Assembly: GCF_002878395.1 (NCBI RefSeq) | Contig: NW_025825179.1 | Location: 543,371 to 607,370 of the forward strand | Length of the DNA stretch: 64,000 bases | Origin: Capsicum annuum | Lineage: Eukaryota > Streptophyta > Magnoliopsida > Solanales > Solanaceae | Direction of reading: 5' to 3' | Part shown: positions 56,280 through 64,000 of the stretch, one piece after another | Position numbering within the stretch: position 1 is the stretch's first letter | Layout: each line of letters opens with the position of its first letter | Made by a program: the position numbers and the translations under genes | The notes under the pieces: model-generated | Seen by the model: only the letters and a program-made list of their open reading frames with translations | Database searches by the model: none | What the model was told of the DNA's origin: nothing

Positions 56280-56945
56280 CAGGCAAGATATCTTGATCAC
56301 CAAGAAAACAAATTGTAAGTGAGGAGGAATAGCCTTAAGCTCTAAGTTAAGAGCTTCTTTGACTGAAGGCCTGGGTGGTGGACCAATTGGTCTATTTAAA
56401 GGCTCAATCAACACTTTATTTGTCTTGATTACAGCCAAATTCATAACTTGGACCAATTTCAATGCTTCCACGTCTCCATATAGATCATAATCCATCAATC
56501 TCTCTCTAATGGATCGTAAAAAAAAGCAATTGCCAATCCAGAGCAAGATCAAGAACCGATATAGAAGAAAACTCCTCATATATAGCTGGAGGTTTCAATG
56601 CTCTATACACATCAAAACCTCTACTTTATCGTGCGCTCGCATTGTAATTTTTCCAGCTACTACATCAATAAGTGACTGTCCTATTGCTAAGAAGGGTTGT
56701 CCCAAAATAAATGGAACAACTGGTTCAGCCTCAAAGTCAAGAATCAAAAAATCCACCAAAAAGATTAAAGATCCCACTTGCACCAACACATCTTCAATAA
56801 TACCATCTGGTCTAGCAAGTGATCTATCTACCAACTACAACATAATAGTCATGGGTTTGGGACTCCCAAGACCCATCTTTCGGTACCATGACGTGGGCAT
56901 AAAATTTATGCTAGCACCTAAGTCACACAATCCACATGCACAAAT
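56280..56945 (-). pseudogene. Athila-like protease region
   Basis: The aspartic protease loop reads CGLCDLGASINFMPTSWYRK near 56870-56940; Asp is kept in DLGAS, the form usual in Athila. After an in-frame TAG near 56834, MVDRSLARPDGIIEDVLVQV, FLILDFEAEPVVPFILGQPF and LAIGQSLIDVVAGKITMRAH follow, including the ILGxPFLA flap-side motif. A lower-frame tail (56579-56277) is KTNKVLIEPLNRPIGPPPRP, a linker to RT. Stops and frame changes separate the pieces. Confidence 0.85.
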
Positions 56946-56989
56946 AGTCTGACCAAGGGTAATCTAAAAGGTGAAACTACCCAGATCCT

Positions 56990-57440
56990 TTAACTTTGTA
57001 TGCAGTTTATTTTGAATTTTAGATGTGAACTCTTGAGTAAGTGAAACTGTAGCATATTCAGTCAACCGGTTCTTATTTGTAACAATATCCTTCATGTACT
57101 TAGCAAATTTTGGCATACTCTACAGAATGCCAACAAGAGAAAGGTTTACTTGAACTTGTTTTAGAAGATCTAGAAACTTCTTAAAACTAGCTTCCTCTTG
57201 ATGCTTCCTTGCCCTTTGAGGAAAGGGTAAGGGGATAGTCTTCTTCTCTACAGAATCTCTTCACCTACCTCTTTTTCTTGACTTTCACTTCTGTATTCTC
57301 TTATGAACTGCCAACAATGACTGTGGGATTATCCTGCTCCTAAATTTTCTCCTTAGTTTGCAACCCACTCTTTGTTGTAACTGCATTCACCTGTTTACGA
57401 TTAGCCTCAGTATCGCTAGGCATTGCTCCTTGTGGCCTTG
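56990..57440 (-). other. Gag-protease linker, degenerate
   Basis: Low-complexity minus-strand text with Lys, Glu and Pro (KEKTIPLPFPQRARKHQEEA in part) of the kind found between gag and protease in Athila polyproteins, broken by several stops. Confidence 0.55.
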
Positions 57441-58801
57441 TATTCTGTGATCCTGCAATTTGACCCAACTGCAACTCCAGATTTCTTGTGAGCAATTGTT
57501 GACTCTTCAACTCAGCTGCAAACTATACCGGTTAAGCCTTTATGTCTACCACAAACTATGCTTGTTGAGCCATAAACAACTTAATCAACTCCTCCATATT
57601 ACTTTTTGGAGAAGTCGCCTGATTATGCTGAACCAGCTATGGATTTGGTTGCACTGGTCCCTTATACTAATGTGTATTCTATGCCTGATTTCCACCCTAT
57701 CAGAAATTAGGGTGGTTTCTTCAATTTGGATTATACTTACTATAAAAATTCTGTTGACCATGGTGGTTTTCATTCTCTAAATAGTTGACTAAATTTGGAT
57801 TAATAGAACATGCATTGTCTTTATGCTCACCACTTTCATAAACTTCACACCACGAATATACCTGTTGAACTGCATTTACTGTGGCTACTAGTTGTGTTGC
57901 ACCTAACTTCAAGTTGTTAAGCTGAGTAGTCATATTATTCTACATTGCCGCAATCTGTGCTTGTAATGTAGTGAACTGATCAACCTCCAAAACGCCTACA
58001 ACCTTCTTGGGAGAACTGATTCAGCAAGGTATATAGTTCTTCATATGTTTTCTTAAAAGCTTGGCCCCCTGTTGATAAATCCAAGAGGATCTTCGTATTA
58101 GACTCAAGGTCTTTTATAAATATGTGCACCAAAACATCATTCGATTGATGGTGATGAGGACAATTTCTAAGAATGCCCTTGAATCTCTCCCAAGCTTGGT
58201 AAAAATTTTCTACATTTTTTTGTCTAAAACTCAATATCTCACTCCTCAATCGTGCAGTCTTCTGTGATGGAAAAAACTAAATTAGGAACCTCTGAGCATA
58301 ATCTTCCCATGAAGTGATGGATTGATGTGGTTCAACATGTAACCATCTCTTTGCTTCCCCCATGAGAGAAAAGGGAAAGAGTGTCAATCTGACATAATCA
58401 ACATTCACATCTTCAAGAATATATGTATCGCTTATTTCCAAGAAGGTCTGTAAGTGCTATTGCGGATCCTTGTGTGAAAGTCCGTGAAATTCCCCCACCG
58501 ATTTCAACAACTACACCATATTTTGTTTCAATTCCCACTGACCTCCTTATTCAGGATTCCGAATACTATTAGTCATGAGATTCGTAAGTGGGATTTCCAC
58601 CTCAGGAATAGGTCTTGCGACTGGTTGAACAGGAACAACTGGAATAACAGGAGCTAGAACATTTTCAACAATAGGATCTCGTATTTCAGCCATCTGTCCC
58701 TGTTGAATGTAGTATTGAGCTCTTTGCCTCTGATGAAAAATTACTTCTGGTTCTGCAAAGGGTTCTACTAACTCTTTCTCCCTAACCAGTCCAATGTTCA
58801 G
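57441..58801 (-). pseudogene. Athila-like gag
   Basis: The N-terminal part begins just inside the primer site with LVREKELVEPFAEPEVIFHQ and QGQMAEIRDPIVENV. Then come FPFSLMGEAKRWLHVEPHQS, ITSWEDYAQRFL and MRSEILSFRQKNVENFYQAW with ERFKGILRNCPHH (retrotransposon gag domain). The late part reads TQLNNLKLGATQLVATVNAV and CEVYESGEHKDNAC, a zinc knuckle that has lost its second Cys to Tyr, followed by NPNLVNYLENENHHGQQNFY. Several stops are present (near 58540, 58480, 58275 and 57720). The plus-strand ORF 57460-57780 is antisense to it. Confidence 0.85.
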
Positions 58802-58904
58802 CTAAACCTGCAAAAATTCAGCCACTAAGATCAAGTTGTTAACACTTAAACTTATTATCAAAAGAAAAAATAAAAAAATTAAACAATTTACTAATTCTAT
58901 TTGA

Positions 58905-58922
58905 TCCCCGTCAACGACACCA
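58905..58922 (-). other. Primer binding site, tRNA-Asp type (Athila-like)
   Basis: Minus strand TGGTGTCGTTGACGGGGA, 6 nt after the 5' LTR end, three changes from the TGGCGCCGTTGCCGGGGA form associated with Athila. Confidence 0.75.
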
Positions 58923-58928
58923 AAAACT

Positions 58929-60396
58929 TGTTGCATCTCTATGCACACACAAGTGTACGCAATCGTGCAAGTAATATAATGACTTAGACAGTCAGATATC
59001 ATTTCCACGAGGAATAATAAACTATAAATTTATTTAATTTTTAGTTTAAGATAATTGGGTTTTAAGTGCTTAAGGGTATCAAGATGGTTTTAATTCTATA
59101 AATAAAATGTAAATTACTAAACAAGAAATAATTAGTAATGACTAGAGCAAAGCAAGCAACAGTTATAATCAATAATGAAGATGACTCCAGGTTGAGGTAT
59201 TTTGAACAATCATACAATTCTCTATTCTCACCGCATTCTAATTGGTTATCAGGTTGATAATTCGCAAGGTTTATGCAATGATCTTGGTCTCCCGAGCTCA
59301 AATCTTTTATCTATTGAATGTTGTAGCTACAACCCCCGCAGAGATTCAACAATTCTTCTAGATTCATAAAGTTGTCTTCTTGCAAGTGAACCAAGCAAGG
59401 CTTCTAGGTATATCCCTATCCTAGATGCTAATTCTAATCCCTTATTTCATAAAAGGATAAGAACCTTTATCCCTAATTTCTTCGTTCTATCCTATGATTC
59501 TCCTTTCAGATGCACATAGAAATATAAATTTATTCTAATGATGGCCAATTATTAAAATAGTAAGTTCAAGAAATTAAGAAAAACCCAGATGATAATCCAA
59601 AAAGAAACTATGAATAAGAATATTAAAGAGTAATCATGTTCTTAGCCTCAACCCCAGAAATAGGATGATTAGCTACTCATGTTTGAATTCATCATCCAAA
59701 ATAACTAATAAATCATACCCCTAACAAGTCTTCTAGCAAAGAAATTTCAAATAATGTTTAAGAACCCTAAAAGAGATAAGTTTCTGCTTTTCCGCCGCTC
59801 CAATGCTTCATCAAAAGTCCCCCAAAATTATATTCAATTTTTCCTTTTATAGCTAGGACAAAATACTTAAAATATTCCCGATTCTTCCACCCGACGCATC
59901 GTGCCATGCCTTCAATTGCTATTTTTCATTAAAATCTAGGCAATCGTGGAGCTCAAGTATTCCTTAACAATTGTAAAATGTACCCTCACAGCAATGCGCC
60001 ACTATCGCGGTGAGCCACTGGATTGGGACAATTATGAAATATTAATCTGCCGAGATGCGCTAAACTTTTGCAAAATTTGATAAGTGAAACTGCTCCGCGA
60101 TGTGGTGTTTTTGTGGACCTTCACTGGAATTTGACCATTGCTATTTTGTTGGTCAGAACGACGTAGAGTGTCTTCAAATGAGAATTTCTACTTTCCAGCT
60201 TCCGTATTTTAGCTTTATTTCACTCCCTTTCATTCCTTCAATCCTTCCATATCGTTGTATCCAAATGCGCACAATTCTTCATACTTTTTAGCCTTAAAGT
60301 TCTAATCATATCCATTAGGCACGAAATGGAATAAAAGCTAAATTTTACTTAAGAATTCATACAAAAGTTCTTAAACTAAGTCTAAATCTAGGTGCA
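58929..60396 (-). repeat. Athila-like LTR (5' LTR)
   Basis: 1468 bp, TGTTGCATCTC at the left and CTAGGTGCA at the right on the plus strand; pairs with 41558-43034. Confidence 0.9.
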
Positions 60397-60402
60397 TATT
60401 GG

Positions 60403-60645
60403 TTATTTGAGCATATAAATAAGCCCAAGATCAGTGGGCATAGTCAAGAAGACCATATCATCGTTTCCCTCGGGATCAAGCCCAAGTTCATGCCCAGGCT
60501 CCACATAATCACTCCCAAATTCCATTATACTCTGTTCCCCTACCTCCATATCCGGTATATAATGCACAACCACATGTTTAAACCCTATAATACCCATAAT
60601 GGCACACGCTAACTCTTCAAAGTTTTCCTCTAACTCCACAAACAT
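60403..60645 (-). CDS. 80-aa ORF, unrecognised
   Basis: MFVELEENFEELACAIMGII, then HVVVHYIPDMEVGEQSIMEF and GHELGLDPEGNDDMVFLTMP. It is acidic, with no known motif. It lies between the Athila-like 5' LTR and the resumption of the outer gag, in the opposite orientation to that gag, where gag spacer would be expected. It may be a fragment of another element or chance. Confidence 0.25.
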   Translation of the reverse strand: MFVELEENFEELACAIMGIIGFKHVVVHYIPDMEVGEQSIMEFGSDYVEPGHELGLDPEGNDDMVFLTMPTDLGLIYMLK

Positions 60646-60679
60646 AGCAAATCCCTTCTAGGATCGATTTTCAATCCAA

Positions 60680-60985
60680 GCCAAACAATGAAATAAGTTA
60701 GAGGTAAAGAGATAGCTTCACACTAATTAGAGAGTCATATGATAGTTTATTTTAGAGATTGGTATAGTGTGGCATGATCATTCCTCTCCTTGGGCACACT
60801 CCTAATCCATGTTCAAGAAATTTTGATCCTAATGTACGATGTGCGTATCATTCTGATGTTTAGGGTCATAGTATTGAAGATTGTCAGGATTTGAAAAGAG
60901 AAATTGAAAAGATGATTCAAGATAAATCAATTATAATGTAGAGCATTGATAGTGAGGAAAGCTCTAGTCATGCTGATATGTAAAC
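60680..60985 (+). pseudogene. Outer gypsy gag, C-terminal zinc-knuckle part
   Basis: Plus-strand frame LIRESYDSLF, then a stop, RLV, a stop, CGMIIPLLGHTPNPCSRNFD, PNVRCAYHSDV, a stop, and GHSIEDCQDLKREIEKMIQD KSII in two blocks. The CxxH...GH-x4-C pattern and the ExxxxLKxxIxxLI tail are typical of plant gypsy gag. It matches the orientation and type of the gag fragment at 40998-41557, so both are likely halves of one gene split by the Athila-like insertion. Four stops are visible. Confidence 0.8.
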
Positions 60986-62149
60986 CAGTGGCTAATATGT
61001 CAAGTTCAGCAATGGAAAGTCACTCCTCTCCTTGCAAAGATGGATATTTGGTAGTTTGTTTTATTTTCCTTTTTGTTATTCAAATTACTTAAGGGTTGTA
61101 GTTCGGGATCTATCTTATTTTATTTCTTTATTGTCTTTGTTCAAACCCTTTTATTTTTCCTTCCATTGAAATCTGGTATTTTTTTTTGTCTAATGTTAAG
61201 TTATTTGCTTAAAATGTGAGTTGCTTGTTGGCGAAAATCCTTCTAGGCACCACTAGCCAAATGAGATCTCCGAATGCAATTAGCCCAAGAAAGTAACCCG
61301 ATTTTAGGGCCATTAACTCAAGAGCAATTGGTAGAAAGTTTGGATGGAAAGATCAGACAGTTTAATCCAAAATGCATAGCATAATCATTAAAGTTGACTT
61401 TCATTTTTAGATTAATTTTTCATTTTCTTGTTTCAAATGGGGACATTTATTGTCTTTTATTTCTTCTCTTTATTTTTATTTTATTTTCTTGAGTCATTTA
61501 TCGAAATAAAAAATTATTGTCATTTTCTCTTGTCTTTGTGTCAAGTCCATGTCAAAACAAGTGAGAAAAGATTTCAAATCCGGATACCAGCTTCTTCAAT
61601 TACGCAGAGCAAGACAAAAAACCAATACATAAAAGAGACATGATTGTGAGCTAAAATAAGGCATGTAGAAAGTTTTGTCAACAGACAAGTCTATGAACTC
61701 ATGGACATACCAAGGTTCAAAGGATTTATCTAAGAAACATGACAAAGAAGAGATACTATTCTTGTTTCATAGTCACTCTTAATGATCTGAGTTTAGATCA
61801 ATATTGAAGCAAGTCAATGACAATGCCATTGTTGGAAGAAATATTGCATATGACAAGTGCAAGAGCAATTGCCTAAAAAGCCAAAACCATACACCAGGAA
61901 CTATGTTTTAAACTCACAAGTTTTCTTTGATGAAACAGGAAACCTGTTACCTTCAAATCAATGAATTCAAAGCATAAATATCAAGGGCTACAATGCGTCA
62001 CCTCTACAAATGGATGAAGCAATTTTTCTACACAGGTTTGATAATTAGATCATGGAAAAAATTCATAATCCTATATCCCTCAGAGACACACTTTCTTATT
62101 CAGGTATTACAGTTTTTAATTGCTAGGTGATACACTTTTTAAATTAAAC
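60986..62149 (+). other. Outer element, pol-less interior
   Basis: After the gag remnant there is no protease, RT or integrase text, only T-rich sequence and a stretch near 61230-61370 resembling the post-pol region of Tat/Ogre-type elements. A large deletion of pol is implied if the gag and the LTR at 63731 belong together. Confidence 0.5.
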
Positions 62150-62955
62150 CTTCACTCCTAGAAGACACTTTCTAGTTGAGTTATTCCCCTTGACTTCTAG
62201 AATATGTATGTTCTAGTTGAGTCATTCCTTTTGACTCCTAGAAGATGTACCTTCAATTTGCGTCATTTACCCTGACTCCTAGAAGATGTACCTTTTGATC
62301 GAGTCATTCCTTCTTAACTCCTAGAAGATGTACCTTCTGGCCGAGTCATTTCCCTTGTCTCCTAGAAGATGTACCTTCTGGTAGAGTCATTCCCCTTGAC
62401 TCCTAGAAGATGTACCTTCTGGTCGAGTTATTCCCCTTGACTACTAGAAGATGTACCTTCTGGTCAAGTTATTCCCCTTGACTCCTATAAGATGTACTTT
62501 CTAGTCTAGTCATTCTCCTTGATTCCTAGAAGATGTAATTTCTTATCGAGTCATTCCCTTTTACTTCTAGAAGATGTACATTCTGGTCGAGTCATTCCTC
62601 TTGACTCCTAGAAGATGTACCTTCTGGTTGAGTCATTCCCCTTGACTCCTAGAAGATGTACCTTCTAGTTGATTTATTCTATTGGCTCCTAGAAGATGTA
62701 CCTTCTAGTCAAGTCATTATCCTTGACTCCTAAAAGATGTACCTTCTAGTCGATTCATTCCCCTCGACTACTAGAAGATCTACCTTCTAGTCAATTCATC
62801 CCCTCGAATCCTAGAATATATGCGTTCTAGTTGAGTCATTCCCTTGATTCCTAGAAGATGTACTTTTTAGTCGAGTCATTCCCTTAGACTCATAAATAAC
62901 GCATATTCTAGTCGAATCATTCCAATTAACCCATAGAAGATGCATTTCCTTGTTT
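62150..62955. repeat. 41-bp minisatellite, about 19-20 copies
   Basis: The unit is CTCCTAGAAGATGTACCTTC followed by TGGTCGAGTCATTCCCCTTGA, repeated head to tail with 5-25% variation between copies. It is most regular from 62270 to 62720. Confidence 0.93.
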
Positions 62956-63119
62956 TGTTTTTTCAAGTAGTTATGATATGACTTTCACAAAAGTCCTCTG
63001 ATGATAAACTGGGGTAAAAAATTTAATTCCTATTATTTGAAACTTTACTTTTCTAGCAAATGAAATCTCGCTTTATAATAACTTTTGTTTGGAATAATTT
63101 TCTTTCTAGTTTTGATGTG

Positions 63120-63400
63120 ATTACAGGAGCCCGCCTGAAGAACAGGGCGAATAAATGGAAAGTCGAGCAACAAGGTAAAAAAGTTGAAAGTCAAGCAATA
63201 ATGTGAAGAAATTGAAAGTCAACAGATTAAAAAAATAGCAAGTCAAGAGCCCACCTGGAGAACAGGGTGATGAGATTGAAAGCTAAGCAACAAGGTGATG
63301 AAAAACAATGTTAGGAGACCTTCTGAAGAACAGGGTGATAAAATTGAAAGTCAGGAGCCCGCCTGGAGAATAGGATGATGAAATAGCGAGTCCAGAGCGA
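63120..63400. repeat. GAGCCCGCCTGGAGAACAGG tandem repeats
   Basis: Degenerate copies of GAGCCCGCCTGGAGAACAGG and GTGATGAAATTGAAAGTCAA occur about five times with 50-70 nt spacing, between the minisatellite and the polypurine tract. Confidence 0.8.
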
Positions 63401-63713
63401 AGGAAAGATGCATAGATAAGACTTGTAATTTTATTTATTTTTTCAACTTTTAATTTCCATTTTTGATATCATGACAGAGCCTCGAAAAGAAACTTCGACA
63501 GGACCTCACTCGACTTTCCAACTCAATATAGTCCTTTTCTTTCCAACCCTTTGAAATACCTGTGACTTGATTACCTCATTACTTGGGTAGGTTGGATATC
63601 CTAAATCAGGACGCGATTTTCCTCTTGCCTTTTGTTTCATTCTTTGTATAATGGTTCAAACAAAATTCTATCTCGTTGTCTACTTCTTTGTATGAAAACA
63701 CTTTGTATTTACA

Positions 63714-63730
63714 CCCAAACAGGGGCATGA
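63714..63730 (+). other. Polypurine tract of the outer gypsy element
   Basis: CCAAACAGGGGCATGA directly precedes TGTAGACACC, the arrangement of a plus-strand 3' LTR junction in Tat/Ogre-type elements. Confidence 0.6.
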
Positions 63731-64000
63731 TGTAGACACCTAATTTTTCCTTCTCAAAAACCCATTTTATCCATTTTTTTGTCTCAGCTTATCATACACC
63801 TTCACCCATTTAATAATTTCTCCATAAAAAGACAAAAATAACTAACCTAAAAAAATTACCCCACTCTTGACACCTCACCCTAAAAAATTTTACCTCATCC
63901 TAACCACCCCAACCCCTACCCCACATACCCCTACCCATCCCACGTAACTCCTAGCCCTACCCCCTTGTTACATTATTTTTCCCCTTTTTTGCAATATAAA
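63731..64000 (+). repeat. Start of 3' LTR of the outer gypsy element
   Basis: TGTAGACACCTAATTTTTCC follows the polypurine tract; the sequence is CCCC/TACCCC-rich toward the window edge and runs out of the window, so the LTR is incomplete. Confidence 0.6.

Larger units (their letters stand above)
41558..60396 (-). mobile_element. Athila-like Ty3/gypsy element, 18.8 kb including a nested guest
   Basis: Direct repeats at 41558-43034 and 58929-60396 flank gag, protease, RT, RNase H and integrase on the minus strand, in the gypsy order with integrase last, plus a third ORF region after pol. The primer site is of the tRNA-Asp type seen in Athila elements. A 5.9 kb element (48999-54874) interrupts the RNase H; without it the host would be about 13 kb. 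Every gene carries stops or frameshifts and the RT active site is altered. About 20 differences in the first 270 LTR columns indicate an old insertion. The flanks (GTGGG at 41553-41557, TATTG at 60397-60401) do not form a target duplication, so one edge has been lost or rearranged. Confidence 0.88.

Noticed and set aside
56509..56952. 147-codon plus-strand ORF
   Set aside because: Antisense to the protease region, whose minus-strand motifs (DLGAS, ILGxPFLA) are clear.
57460..57780. 106-codon plus-strand ORF rich in Leu
   Set aside because: Antisense to the Athila-like gag late region.

Overview
This is a repeat-dense, AT-rich stretch of plant nuclear DNA. The host is most likely a Solanaceae species and probably Capsicum (pepper). 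That rests on DUF1985/Ulp1-type genes and GRF-finger genes whose text I recall as greatly expanded in pepper, on Solanaceae-style fold-back MITEs, and on long Ty3/gypsy and Ty1/copia remains. I see no intact host gene. Almost every coding stretch is a broken transposon gene, a transposon-associated gene or plastid-derived DNA.

Layout. (1) 1-1.4 kb: remains of a gypsy LTR. (2) 1.6-12.0 kb: nuclear plastid DNA with ndhJ, the 5' part of psaA and ycf3 exons 2-3, all on the minus strand. A 7.1 kb minus-strand LTR retrotransposon (2502-9638, about 2.4 kb LTRs, exact 5-bp target duplication TAGCA) sits inside the psaA copy. (3) 12.0-14.2 kb: 3' end of a Ty1/copia element. (4) 14.4-15.1 kb: an ABCC transporter gene fragment, possibly carried by a Helitron. 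(5) 17.8-36.1 kb: a MULE/Ulp1-type cluster. It holds a plus-strand DUF1985 gene without its protease core, a GRF zinc-finger/transmembrane gene, a minus-strand DUF1985-Ulp1 gene, a large inverted repeat, a small coiled-coil ORF and a minus-strand MuDR-type transposase. Degenerate arrays built on the palindrome ATCTGTTGCAACAGAT run through its introns and flanks. (6) 36.3-41 kb: MITEs, a CT/AT microsatellite and a Helitron-like 3' end. (7) 41.0-64 kb: nested gypsy elements. An old plus-strand gag is split by an 18.8 kb minus-strand Athila-like element (41558-60396). That element's RNase H is in turn split by a 5.9 kb LTR element without pol (48999-54874). The outer element ends with about 19 copies of a 41-bp minisatellite and the start of its 3' LTR at about 63731.

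How it fits together. The retroelements give a relative order of events. Plastid DNA arrived and was later hit by a 2.4-kb-LTR element. An old gag was hit by the Athila-like element, which was later hit by the smaller element. The Athila-like element and its guest share a tRNA-Asp-type primer site and a base-paired motif just after their ORFs, so the guest is probably a non-autonomous relative. The MULE transposase lies near Ulp1-family genes, as in Ulp1-carrying MULEs (KI-MULE type), but I could not find the terminal repeats that would join them into one element. Family assignments rest on motifs I read in the sequence and on recall of those families. No searches were run.
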